Positions 1-7,564 of a stretch of 10,724 nucleotides of DNA are shown piece by piece. Position numbers and translations under genes: made by a program. Positions within the stretch are counted from its first letter, which is position 1, and every line of letters starts with the position of its first letter. The notes under the pieces were generated by a model. The model had not been told where the DNA came from. It made no database searches and saw only the letters and a list, made by a program, of their open reading frames with translations. Source of the stretch: Bacteroidota bacterium (GTDB taxonomy: Bacteria > Bacteroidota > Bacteroidia > Chitinophagales > Chitinophagaceae); NCBI GenBank assembly GCA_947441205.1, contig CANETM010000039.1, positions 1 through 10,724 of the forward strand. Direction: 5' to 3'.

Positions 1-35
1 AGCTGCAAAAAATGCAGCGCAGACAAACATCATAA

Positions 36-65
36 AAAATGGTCCCAATTAATTGGGACCTTTTT
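36..65. terminator. Bidirectional intrinsic terminator
   Basis: Positions 41-60 are a perfect 20-bp palindrome (8-bp stem GGTCCCAA/TTGGGACC with a TTAA loop). It has a T-tract on the plus strand at 61-65 and an A-tract at 34-39 that reads as a T-run on the minus strand. It lies 20 bp past the stop codon of the minus-strand DUF2723 gene, so it should end that transcript. The symmetry implies a convergent plus-strand gene ending just left of or at the window edge. A smaller hairpin (GCTGC/GCAGC, 2-6 with 14-18) lies just before it. Confidence 0.8.
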
Positions 66-80
66 AATTTTATTAGCCAA

Positions 81-3000
81 TTATTTAACGGCTGGGACTG
101 CTGCTTTGAGTTTAGCAAAATCCTGTTCCATTTTAGTAATTGTACTCATTAATTGATAAGAACTTAAACTTTCCTGCACAAATGAAATTTGCTTATTACT
201 TAATCCATTTGGCTTGCCTTGGTATGCTAATTCAAGGTTTTGTAAAAACTGGTCCTCACTCATATTATCCCCCATTGACTTGTAATAGTTAATTTGCTGT
301 TTAAGATCCTTCATCAGCGCAGTTGATACTTTTTTCGCTAATTCAATGTCATCAGCAGCATAACAAGCTTGTAAAAATACAAAAGAGAAATAATCATGTT
401 GATTACCTCTGTTTGAAGTCATCGCGTAAGGGAAACTTTTTTGATTGGTTTCGGCATCCATTTTTCTAAGTACTTTTCTAGCACTATCCTTTTTACCTTC
501 CATTACCAATGCTTCGGCAATTTGAGCAATTGAATAGCGAATAGAATTTAAATGACGTCTATTTTCCTCATCATAATACACATTTGGGTTTTTAGCATTG
601 CCAAATGCAAACTTAGTCATGATATTATTATAGGCAACCTCGGTATTTACTGCTCCTTCGCCGACAACAGGAACCAACTGATAAGACATACCTGTTTGAC
701 GCACATATTTATCTAATCCCAATTCCTTTAATTCTTGTAATGAAGTAAAGCAAACAGGACGCTTAAATTGTGTAGTTGCAATAATAGCATACATCGCCAT
801 TTCATTTTTTACCAAATATTGACGATTTGGATTAAAATCAATCAACATTTCATTTACAACACTATCGGTAGGTTTAACAATGCCTGCAGCTATTGCATTT
901 GCTTTGTTTACAGGCACTTTGAATTTATGCGTAGGGAAAATATTAACAGGGCCTTCGTTAGTTTGTGCCATATATTTTCCAGCAGGATCACCAATAACGT
1001 ATCTTAAAATGGAATCTAAATCATGGTATCTTTTTTCACCAAATTCAGGAAGATCATTATAGTAAGCAACATTTAATTTATTTCCTGCTACTTGTTCTTC
1101 AGAAAAAATAACATCAAATTTTTCACTTTGATTTACTTTATACCTTAACTCCCTCATATACCAATCGGAACCTAAAAGGCTATTTACAACTACACGAACA
1201 TCAGGGCGAATACCTTCCACCTCTTGCGCATACCATAATGGATAAGTATCATTGTCGCCAAATGAAAATAAAATGGCATTAGGAGGACAACTTTCTAAAT
1301 AGTTACGTGCTAAGTCACGAGGCAATGTTTTTTGACTTCTGTCATGATCATCCCACTCCTGCTGTGCCATTAAGGTTGGTACTGCTAATAAACATAATAC
1401 TGTTGCCGATATAGCTGCTACTCTTTGATTTACAAATTTTGTAAACCATTCAATAACTTGTAGCACACCCAACCCAATCCAAATGGCAAATGCATAAAAT
1501 GATCCTACATATGCATAATCACGTTCACGTGGCTGTAAGCTTACTTGGTTTAAATAAATAACAATGGCTATACCGGTAAAGAAAAATAGTAAAGCAGTTA
1601 CTACAAAATCCTTTTGGGTCTTTTTTGATTGATAAATAAATCCTATGATGCCTAAAATAAAAGGCAACATGAATAAAGTATTATGCGCTTTATTTTGATT
1701 ACTAATTGAATCAGGTAATTTAGATTGATCTCCAAAAAATAAATTATCTATGAATGAAATACCCGTAATAAAATTACCGTCTCTAACATTACCAAAACCT
1801 TGTAAGTCATTTTGCTTGCCTGCAAAATTCCAAAGGAAATAACGCATATACATAAACCCAAACTGATAAGTAGCAAAGTATTTGATATTATCTCTTAAAG
1901 TAGGGTCTTCGCCATCAACTACACCAGCAAAAGCCTTATAGCTGTCCATTTGACCGCGATCATTTTCACCGTCCCACATTCTTGGAAATAAGTGGGCTGA
2001 TGGCGCTGAACTCCAATCTCTTTTATAATTTTTACCTGCTAAATCATAGGTTTCTTTACCTTTTACAAACTGATCACTTCCTTCAATATTGTCTACTTTA
2101 TCAATATAGTCCGGTCCGTACAAAATTGGCCAATCTCCATATTGCTCTCTACCTAAATATCCTACAAGTGTAACTGGATTGTCTACATTATACATATCCA
2201 CTGAAGGGTCAGCACTTGAACGAATCATGGTTGTCAAATAACTTGTATACCCCAATAAGAAAAAGGCAGTTGACCAAATTCCTAGTTTTAAAAAATACAT
2301 CCCTTTTTTATTCGCATAATAAATTCCAAAACATAGTACCGTAGCGACTAAAACAAAAAAGGTAATGAACCCACTAAAAAATGGCAATCCAAAATTATTT
2401 ACAAATGCAACATCAAACGCTCCTGCCCACTTGATGGTATATTGAATAAGAAACACTTGAATGAATCCAGTAATGATTACGCCAATGATAAAAGCATAAA
2501 TACCCCCTTTCCAACTTGCTTTATAATTTCTAAAATAATACACCATCACGATGGCAGGAATTGTCAATAAATTCAACAAGTGAACTCCTATCGAAATTCC
2601 CATCATATAAAATATAAAAATCAACCACTTGTCTGCACCTGGCTGATCGGCTTGATGCTCCCATTTTAAAATAGCCCAAAATACCAATGCAGTGAAAAAT
2701 GAACTTAATGCATAAACCTCCCCTTCAACAGCACTGTACCAAAAAGAATCGGAAAAGGTATAAGCTAAGGCGCCAACAATTCCGGCACCCATAATAGATA
2801 TAATTTGAACATTCGTTAAGGCTTCTTTTCCTTTTTGAACAATTCTTTTTGCAAAATGCGTAATAGTCCAAAATAAGAACATAATCGTAAACCCACTTGC
2901 TAACGCACTCATAATATTAACCGCCTTGGCAGCAGTTAATGGGTTGTCACCAAATAATATGATAAAAATTCGACCTAATAATACAAACATTGGGGCTCCA

Positions 3001-3152
3001 GGGGGATGCGGAATTTGCAATTTATAAGCACTGCTGATAAACTCACCACAATCCCAAAAGCTACCTGCAGCCTCAGTGGTCATGATATATACAGTACATG
3101 CAATTAGGGTTACGATCCAACCCGTCCAATTATTCACTTTTTTAAAGTCCAT
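81..3152 (-). CDS. DUF2723 polytopic membrane protein, predicted protein O-glycosyltransferase (GT-C fold)
   Basis: This 1023-residue protein has about a dozen hydrophobic segments in its first ~590 residues and a soluble C-terminal part. The N-terminal DUF2723 signature is clear: after TM1 comes WDCGEF (residues 33-38), then PHPPGAP (48-54). The acidic pair D34/E37 sits where GT-C enzymes keep catalytic acids in the first external loop. Further family hallmarks are QPRERDYAY (about 538-546) and FGDNDTYPLW (about 632-641). DUF2723 also defines eukaryotic TMEM260, a protein O-mannosyltransferase. By homology the bacterial protein probably transfers a sugar from a lipid-linked donor to exported proteins at the inner membrane, but donor and acceptor here are inference. 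The ATG start at 3152 is the only sensible one: it lies about 17 nt downstream of the expected transcription start for the -7 box at 3173-3180, with an A-rich leader and no Shine-Dalgarno. The gene is monocistronic within the window and closed by the terminator at 36-65. It appears intact. Confidence 0.88.
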   Translation of the reverse strand: MDFKKVNNWTGWIVTLIACTVYIMTTEAAGSFWDCGEFISSAYKLQIPHPPGAPMFVLLGRIFIILFGDNPLTAAKAVNIMSALASGFTIMFLFWTITHFAKRIVQKGKEALTNVQIISIMGAGIVGALAYTFSDSFWYSAVEGEVYALSSFFTALVFWAILKWEHQADQPGADKWLIFIFYMMGISIGVHLLNLLTIPAIVMVYYFRNYKASWKGGIYAFIIGVIITGFIQVFLIQYTIKWAGAFDVAFVNNFGLPFFSGFITFFVLVATVLCFGIYYANKKGMYFLKLGIWSTAFFLLGYTSYLTTMIRSSADPSVDMYNVDNPVTLVGYLGREQYGDWPILYGPDYIDKVDNIEGSDQFVKGKETYDLAGKNYKRDWSSAPSAHLFPRMWDGENDRGQMDSYKAFAGVVDGEDPTLRDNIKYFATYQFGFMYMRYFLWNFAGKQNDLQGFGNVRDGNFITGISFIDNLFFGDQSKLPDSISNQNKAHNTLFMLPFILGIIGFIYQSKKTQKDFVVTALLFFFTGIAIVIYLNQVSLQPRERDYAYVGSFYAFAIWIGLGVLQVIEWFTKFVNQRVAAISATVLCLLAVPTLMAQQEWDDHDRSQKTLPRDLARNYLESCPPNAILFSFGDNDTYPLWYAQEVEGIRPDVRVVVNSLLGSDWYMRELRYKVNQSEKFDVIFSEEQVAGNKLNVAYYNDLPEFGEKRYHDLDSILRYVIGDPAGKYMAQTNEGPVNIFPTHKFKVPVNKANAIAAGIVKPTDSVVNEMLIDFNPNRQYLVKNEMAMYAIIATTQFKRPVCFTSLQELKELGLDKYVRQTGMSYQLVPVVGEGAVNTEVAYNNIMTKFAFGNAKNPNVYYDEENRRHLNSIRYSIAQIAEALVMEGKKDSARKVLRKMDAETNQKSFPYAMTSNRGNQHDYFSFVFLQACYAADDIELAKKVSTALMKDLKQQINYYKSMGDNMSEDQFLQNLELAYQGKPNGLSNKQISFVQESLSSYQLMSTITKMEQDFAKLKAAVPAVK

Positions 3153-3172
3153 TTTGACAATTTTTGTAGTTG

Positions 3173-3204
3173 CAAACTTAACTTAATCTAAGCAAAAAGG
3201 GAAA
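3173..3204 (-). promoter_or_regulatory. Bacteroidota-type promoter of the DUF2723 gene
   Basis: Read on the minus strand, a perfect -7 box TAAGTTTG (3180 to 3173) is preceded, after a 20-nt spacer, by TTTC (3204 to 3201), a one-mismatch version of the -33 TTTG element. Transcription would start near 3169, giving a leader of about 17 nt before the ATG at 3152. Confidence 0.65.
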
Positions 3205-3233
3205 TTCAAAGCCGGTTTATCATTATTTTAAGA

Positions 3234-3265
3234 TTTCCGGGTTCCCTTTAGGTTTTTTATCTTTG
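3234..3265 (+). promoter_or_regulatory. Bacteroidota-type promoter of mtaB
   Basis: A perfect -7 box TATCTTTG lies at 3258-3265, with TTTC at 3234-3237 as a likely -33 element and a 20-nt spacer. The box ends only 6 nt before the ATG at 3272. Transcription should therefore start at or within a few nt of the start codon, giving a leaderless or almost leaderless mRNA. The last T and G of the box are part of the alternative TTG start at 3263, which cannot be used by a transcript from this promoter. Confidence 0.7.
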
Positions 3266-3271
3266 CCACCC

Positions 3272-4564
3272 ATGAGCAACCCACGTACTGTAGCATTTCA
3301 TACTTTAGGCTGTAAACTTAACTTTTCAGAAACTTCCACCCTTTCTAGGCAATTGGAGTTGGCTGGCTTTGAAAAGAAACAATTTACGGACAAGGCCGAC
3401 GTATATGTTATCAATACCTGCTCAGTAACCGAAAATGCAGACAAGGAATGTCGTCAATTAGTGAGACGTATTCAAAGAAATGCACCGGAAAGTTTTGTAG
3501 TTATCACGGGGTGTTATGCTCAATTAAAGCCAACCGAAATTGCTACTATTCCTGGTGTTGATTTGGTTTTAGGAGCAGCTGAAAAATTTAACCTAGTCCA
3601 ACATTTATCAACTTTAACAAAGGGCGAAGAAGCAAAAATATGTAGTTGCGATATTGAACAAGTTTCAGGATTTAATAGTTCTTTTTCAATGAATGATCGT
3701 ACCCGAACCTTTTTAAAAGTACAAGATGGTTGTGACTACAGTTGCTCATTTTGCACGATTCCCATGGCGCGTGGAAAAAGTCGAAGCGATAGTATCGAAA
3801 ACGTAGTCAAGCAAGCACAAGGATTAGCTGAAAGCGGTGTAAAAGAAATTGTTTTAACGGGTATTAATTTAGGAGATTTTGGAAAAGGAGCTGATGGCGC
3901 AAAAAAAACAAGTGAAAACTTTTTTGAATTGGTGAAAGCATTGGATCAAGAAACAAATATTCCTAGGTATCGTATTTCCTCAATCGAACCCAACTTACTA
4001 ACCAATGAAATTATTGAATGGGTTGCTGGAAGTAAGCATTTCATGCCTCATTTTCATATACCCTTACAAAGTGGTTCAGACACGGTTTTAAAATTAATGC
4101 AAAGAAGATATAATAGCGAGTTGTATTTCGATAGAATTAAAAGTATCAAAGCAATTATGCCTGATGCCTGTATTGGAGTAGATGTTATTGTTGGATCACC
4201 TGGCGAAACGGAAGCATACTTTAAAGAGAGTTTTGATTTTATACATGCATTAGACATATCCTATTTACACGTATTTACTTACTCTGAGCGAGCAATGACT
4301 AAAGCCTTGGATATTAAACCAGTTGTTCCTATTCAGGTTAGAAACGAACGAAATAAAATATTAAGAAACTTGTCGTATCAAAAGCAACAGTTTTTTAATG
4401 CACAACATATTGGTGAAACCAGACCCGTTTTATTTGAATCCATTAAGCAAAAGGATCCAAATGACATTCCTATGCTTGAAGGTTACACTGACAATTATAT
4501 CAAGATAATAACACCTTATAGAGCCGAATGGAGTAACCAGATTATTGATTGGGAAATAAATTAG
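3272..4564 (+). CDS. mtaB: tRNA (N6-threonylcarbamoyladenosine(37)-C2)-methylthiotransferase MtaB
   Basis: This is a cytoplasmic radical-SAM enzyme that adds a methylthio group to t6A37 in ANN-decoding tRNAs, giving ms2t6A and stabilising codon-anticodon pairing. The 430-residue protein has the N-terminal methylthiotransferase domain with its three cluster cysteines: C14 (HTLGCKLN), C50 (VINTCSVT) and C81 (TGCYAQ). The radical-SAM motif follows as C154-x3-C158-x2-C161 (DGCDYSCSFC), then the TIM-barrel core (IVLTGINLGDFG; IPLQSGSD) and a C-terminal TRAM-like stretch from about 370. The HTLGCK(L/V)N signature and absence of a MiaB- or RimO-type N-terminus favour MtaB. A reading from TTG at 3263 would add three residues, but that codon lies inside the -7 promoter box, so I use the ATG. 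The gene diverges from the DUF2723 gene and converges on the UpxY-like gene with 16 bp between stops. It appears intact. Confidence 0.93.
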   Translation: MSNPRTVAFHTLGCKLNFSETSTLSRQLELAGFEKKQFTDKADVYVINTCSVTENADKECRQLVRRIQRNAPESFVVITGCYAQLKPTEIATIPGVDLVLGAAEKFNLVQHLSTLTKGEEAKICSCDIEQVSGFNSSFSMNDRTRTFLKVQDGCDYSCSFCTIPMARGKSRSDSIENVVKQAQGLAESGVKEIVLTGINLGDFGKGADGAKKTSENFFELVKALDQETNIPRYRISSIEPNLLTNEIIEWVAGSKHFMPHFHIPLQSGSDTVLKLMQRRYNSELYFDRIKSIKAIMPDACIGVDVIVGSPGETEAYFKESFDFIHALDISYLHVFTYSERAMTKALDIKPVVPIQVRNERNKILRNLSYQKQQFFNAQHIGETRPVLFESIKQKDPNDIPMLEGYTDNYIKIITPYRAEWSNQIIDWEIN

Positions 4565-4580
4565 AATTACTTGAGTCCTT

Positions 4581-5105
4581 TTAAATTGGCGAAACTTCAT
4601 GTAGTTTAAACTCTACAATCATCATCATATTTAAGCTTTCTATTCTCACAAATACGTTGCTTTTACTTGCTTTAATAACCTCGCCACGTCGACCCATAAA
4701 TAAACCTTGATTGATTGCCACTTTTGTTTGTGGAGGCATATTAGTCATGTCAACAATTTCAATATTTGTAATTGTTGACAACCCTAAATACTTTTTAATT
4801 TCTTCAATTTCATTGTCGCGAATAATGGCAGGTTTTTTTTCAAAATATAAAAAATTGACTACGCCAAAAGTGGATAAAATATTAGTATAATCCTCTTTTG
4901 ATGCTTTCACAAAAACATAGGATCTAAATAATGGGGTGTAAATAATTTTTTTTCGATCAGACCAATACCTCTCTTGCATTTGAACTGGACACCAACTTTC
5001 AAATCCTTTATCAGTTAATAATTGATCGACCTTCTTCTCCCATTTTGACTTTGTATAAATAACATGCCATTGTTTAATAGCAGGCTTACTAGTTTTAATT
5101 TCCAT
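4581..5105 (-). CDS. UpxY-family transcription antiterminator (NusG paralogue)
   Basis: This 174-residue protein has a NusG N-terminal (NGN) domain at about residues 12-105: KQWHVIYTKSKWEKKVDQLL, then YWSDRKK and LFRSYVFVK. A KOW-like domain lies at about 126-160, with GLFMGRRGEVI. The W-Y-T-K-x-(R/K)-W-E-K-K-V and W-S-D-R-x-K patterns are those of the UpxY family, not housekeeping NusG, and no secE or ribosomal genes are nearby. UpxY proteins bind elongating RNA polymerase and suppress premature termination, classically in the leader of the capsular polysaccharide operon they head. Here the ATG (5103-5105) follows the protease stop codon (5107-5109) with a 1-nt gap, so it is co-transcribed and probably translationally coupled as the last gene. 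No polysaccharide genes are visible, so the target operon is unknown and presumably acts in trans. Within the family, the usual LFPGYVFV is LFRSYVFV here. Confidence 0.87.
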   Translation of the reverse strand: MEIKTSKPAIKQWHVIYTKSKWEKKVDQLLTDKGFESWCPVQMQERYWSDRKKIIYTPLFRSYVFVKASKEDYTNILSTFGVVNFLYFEKKPAIIRDNEIEEIKKYLGLSTITNIEIVDMTNMPPQTKVAINQGLFMGRRGEVIKASKSNVFVRIESLNMMMIVEFKLHEVSPI

Positions 5106-5106
5106 C

Positions 5107-7287
5107 TTAACTTTTCTTTACTACCGTATTCATATTGCCAAAAGCACTTAACAAATTACTTGATTCATCTATTTGAATATCCTTCGCTACTAATTTCAAC
5201 CATGCTTGATATCGTTCTTGCTTAGTTTTGTCAGGATTATTATAGAATTTATCGTAATCGCCTTTTGCCGCATCAACTTTCATCAGCTTATTTAATTTTA
5301 AAATTCCTTCGTTTTGCTGAATTACTGCTTGAACTTGCTTTTTATATTGTTGATATCTATCTAACTTTAAATACGCTGGATGATCCATTTGAGCTGAAAT
5401 CCATTTTAAGTTGTTTTTAAACTTAATGGTATTCGTATCAGTTTCAATTTTCTGATTAGCAGCTGAAGCGATTTTTGCAATATTGTAATTTGATTTCCAA
5501 GCTTGAAAAGGCACTGTTTGTATTACATCCCAATTTAAAGCAGATGGATTATCTTTTTCACGGTACTTTAATAATTCATACTCATCAGGGAAGACTACGT
5601 CAGACTCTACTCCTTTCTTTTGCGTCGAACTTCCCGTGATACGATAAAATTTTTGGAAGGTCAATTTCACTGCACCATATTCAGTTTGAATACCTAATGA
5701 ATCCATTGGTTTTCCAAAAGCTACATTACGTTGAACTGTTCCTTTTCCATAAGTTGAAGTACTTCCAACAACTATGCCTCTTTTATAGTCTTGAATAGCG
5801 CCTGCGAAAATTTCACTTGCCGATGCGCTAAACTCGTTTACCATTACCACTAATGGCCCATCATATAATATACCAGGCGTTTCGTCTGCTAAAATTTGTG
5901 AACGGCCTTCTTTATCTCTAATTTGAACAACCGGACCTTTGTCGATAAACAAGCCAACCATTTGCACCACTTCATACAGTGATCCTCCCCCATTATATCT
6001 TACATCAATAATAATACTACTAACTTTTTCAGCCTTTAATTTTTTAACTTCTTCAGCTACATCTTTAGAACATCTATGACCGTCTTCTCTTTCAAAATCT
6101 GCATAAAAATCAGGAAGCAAAATATATCCAATTTTTTCAGTTCCCTTTGTAATCACAGCACTTCGTGCATAGCCTTCATCTAATACTATCTTCTCTCTTC
6201 TTAAGGCAATAATCTTGATACTTCCATCAGGTTTTTTAACCGTCAATCTCACTTCAGTTCCTAAGTCACCTCGTATTAATTTAACCGCATCAGTAACTTC
6301 ATAGCCTGCAATATCTACCGGCTCTTGATTACCTTGCGCAATTTTTGTGATTACATCATTCACTAACAATTGACCTGATTTCCAAGCAGGACCACCTGGT
6401 TGGATACTTGCTATTTTAACCCCATTATCATCTGCACCTAATTGTGCGCCAATTCCGTAAATAACCCCACTCATTTGCTCGGTAAATGACCTTTTTTCAA
6501 CTGGAGCAAAGTAGTCGGTATGAGGATCCATTAAACCAGTAATTGAATTTAAAAACAAATCAAATTTTTTCTCTTGATTAAAAGTTTTGTCTTGTTGTTC
6601 AAACCTTTTACGATATGATTTTGCAATGGTATTTCTTGCTTCCACTTCTAATTCGGCATCTGACTTGTAAACAAATTTATCAGCTGCTTTCGTTTTTGCA
6701 GTGTCCGCTAGTTTACTGCTTTTTTCACGTGCTGCTCTGTCTTCAATTAGGGTTGTGTATCTTTCTAGACTTTTATATTTTATAATTTTATACCATCTAG
6801 TATACCTGTCATCCAAATTTAAAGCGTAGTTAATACTATCCGCATCTAATTTTATAGAGTCATCAATGTTAAAATCAAAAGGGGTTTTAATAATGGACTC
6901 AAAAATTTGTTTCACTTCTTGATAACGACGATCGTACATTCTGCTAACGTTTGGTTGAAATTCAATTTTAGAACCATGAATTTCATCATCAATTGACTTT
7001 TTAAATTGCGCCAATGAATCAATGTCCGACTGTAGGAACATATTTTTTTCTGGATCCAAAGCTTTCAAATAAGCATCAAATACTTCACCTGAAAAATCAT
7101 CATCAATTTTGCGAGGATTATAATGCTCACTCTCTAACAAATGTCCTATAGTTGATAAAAGTTTTCTATGCCTTATTTCAAGTGATTCATTTGAATTATT
7201 TTGAAAAGTATTAAACGCAAAAAATAAACCTCCTACTAATACCACTGTGGCTAAAAATTTCCACTTATTTTGTTTTACATATGTCAT
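5107..7287 (-). CDS. prc: Prc/CtpA-type C-terminal processing protease (peptidase S41A)
   Basis: This periplasmic serine/lysine-dyad protease cleaves substrates from non-polar C-termini. In E. coli, Prc trims and degrades envelope proteins. From ATG 7287 it has 726 residues, a little longer than E. coli Prc (about 680). One N-terminal hydrophobic segment (about 9-26, WKFLATVVLVGGLFFAF) acts as signal peptide or anchor. Next come the Prc-type helical N-domain (about 35-270; YLKALDPEKNMFLQSDID), a PDZ domain (about 275-360), the S41 core with the nucleophile S489 in FSASASEIFAG and general base K515 in YGKGTVQ, and a DUF3340-like C-terminal region (about 590-720). Start choice: the frame is open to a TTG at 7335, but that lies upstream of the -7 box at 7309-7316. 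ATG 7299 (four residues longer) and ATG 7287 are both possible, and I prefer 7287. The gene is first of a two-gene operon with the UpxY-like gene. It appears intact. Confidence 0.92.
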   Translation of the reverse strand: MTYVKQNKWKFLATVVLVGGLFFAFNTFQNNSNESLEIRHRKLLSTIGHLLESEHYNPRKIDDDFSGEVFDAYLKALDPEKNMFLQSDIDSLAQFKKSIDDEIHGSKIEFQPNVSRMYDRRYQEVKQIFESIIKTPFDFNIDDSIKLDADSINYALNLDDRYTRWYKIIKYKSLERYTTLIEDRAAREKSSKLADTAKTKAADKFVYKSDAELEVEARNTIAKSYRKRFEQQDKTFNQEKKFDLFLNSITGLMDPHTDYFAPVEKRSFTEQMSGVIYGIGAQLGADDNGVKIASIQPGGPAWKSGQLLVNDVITKIAQGNQEPVDIAGYEVTDAVKLIRGDLGTEVRLTVKKPDGSIKIIALRREKIVLDEGYARSAVITKGTEKIGYILLPDFYADFEREDGHRCSKDVAEEVKKLKAEKVSSIIIDVRYNGGGSLYEVVQMVGLFIDKGPVVQIRDKEGRSQILADETPGILYDGPLVVMVNEFSASASEIFAGAIQDYKRGIVVGSTSTYGKGTVQRNVAFGKPMDSLGIQTEYGAVKLTFQKFYRITGSSTQKKGVESDVVFPDEYELLKYREKDNPSALNWDVIQTVPFQAWKSNYNIAKIASAANQKIETDTNTIKFKNNLKWISAQMDHPAYLKLDRYQQYKKQVQAVIQQNEGILKLNKLMKVDAAKGDYDKFYNNPDKTKQERYQAWLKLVAKDIQIDESSNLLSAFGNMNTVVKKS

Positions 7288-7308
7288 AATCGTATACATG
7301 AAGAAATT

Positions 7309-7316
7309 CAAAAATA
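7309..7316 (-). promoter_or_regulatory. -7 box of the protease-upxY operon promoter
   Basis: On the minus strand this reads TATTTTTG, a perfect match to TAnnTTTG and identical to the -7 box of the neighbouring tRNA-His promoter. Transcription should begin near 7305, about 5 nt before ATG 7299 and 17 nt before ATG 7287. A -33 element is not clear: TTG trinucleotides exist with 16- and 24-nt spacers rather than about 20. Confidence 0.55.
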
Positions 7317-7421
7317 GCGCAAATTGGCTATTCAAGCATGCAATTAAGTATAAAGAGACCTTTTTTTACCATAATTTTATAAAAAGATGCAATTCTACTT
7401 TTATACATTGCTGTTTTAGTG

Positions 7422-7429
7422 TATTTTTG
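7422..7429 (+). promoter_or_regulatory. -7 box of the tRNA-His promoter
   Basis: TATTTTTG matches TAnnTTTG exactly and ends 11 nt before the first base of the tRNA, so the 5' trailer removed by RNase P would be only about 7 nt. TTTT at 7399-7402, with a 19-nt spacer, is a possible degenerate -33 element. Confidence 0.65.
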
Positions 7430-7440
7430 CGACCCTAAAT

Positions 7441-7515
7441 GGAGGGTATAGCTCAGTAGGTTAGAGCGACAGTTTGTGGCACTGTAGGTCGTGGGTTCGA
7501 GACCCATTACTCTCC
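7441..7515 (+). tRNA. tRNA-His (anticodon GUG)
   Basis: A full cloverleaf can be drawn. The acceptor is 7442-7448 paired with 7508-7514 (seven pairs, one G-U). The D-stem is GCTC 7451-7454 with GAGC 7464-7467. The anticodon stem is ACAGT 7469-7473 with ACTGT 7481-7485, around a 7-nt loop holding GTG at 7476-7478. The variable loop is 7486-7490. The T-stem is GTGGG 7491-7495 with CCCAT 7503-7507, around loop TTCGAGA. The diagnostic histidine identity element is present: an extra G at -1 (7441) opposite C73 (7515). The 3' CCA is not encoded (CTG follows), so nucleotidyltransferase must add it. The gene has its own promoter and terminator, and is divergent from the protease operon. Confidence 0.96.
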
Positions 7516-7520
7516 CTGAA

Positions 7521-7549
7521 AACCTATCCCAATTTGGGGTAGGTTTTTT
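7521..7549 (+). terminator. Intrinsic terminator downstream of tRNA-His
   Basis: A 10-bp stem (7521-7530 with 7536-7545, one G-U pair) and a 5-nt AATTT loop run directly into a T-tract ending at 7549. It begins 5 nt after the tRNA. It also sits only 15 nt upstream of the next start codon (7565), so it may set how much transcription reaches the DUF445-like gene. Confidence 0.85.
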
Positions 7550-7564
7550 CATAAACACTAGCTT

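Noticed and set aside
1..52. Possible 3' end of a plus-strand gene (frames stopping at 33-35 or 50-52)
   Set aside because: The bidirectional terminator suggests a convergent gene to the left, but fewer than 17 codons are visible and two frames are equally plausible, so no CDS can be supported.
768..2173. Small plus-strand ORFs at 768-1007, 880-1062 and 1982-2173
   Set aside because: All lie antisense to the intact DUF2723 gene and show no family features.
4054..4257. 67-codon minus-strand ORF
   Set aside because: Antisense shadow inside mtaB.
7247..7438. 63-codon plus-strand ORF
   Set aside because: It overlaps the protease N-terminus and the divergent promoters, has no family features, and is interrupted by the tRNA promoter logic.
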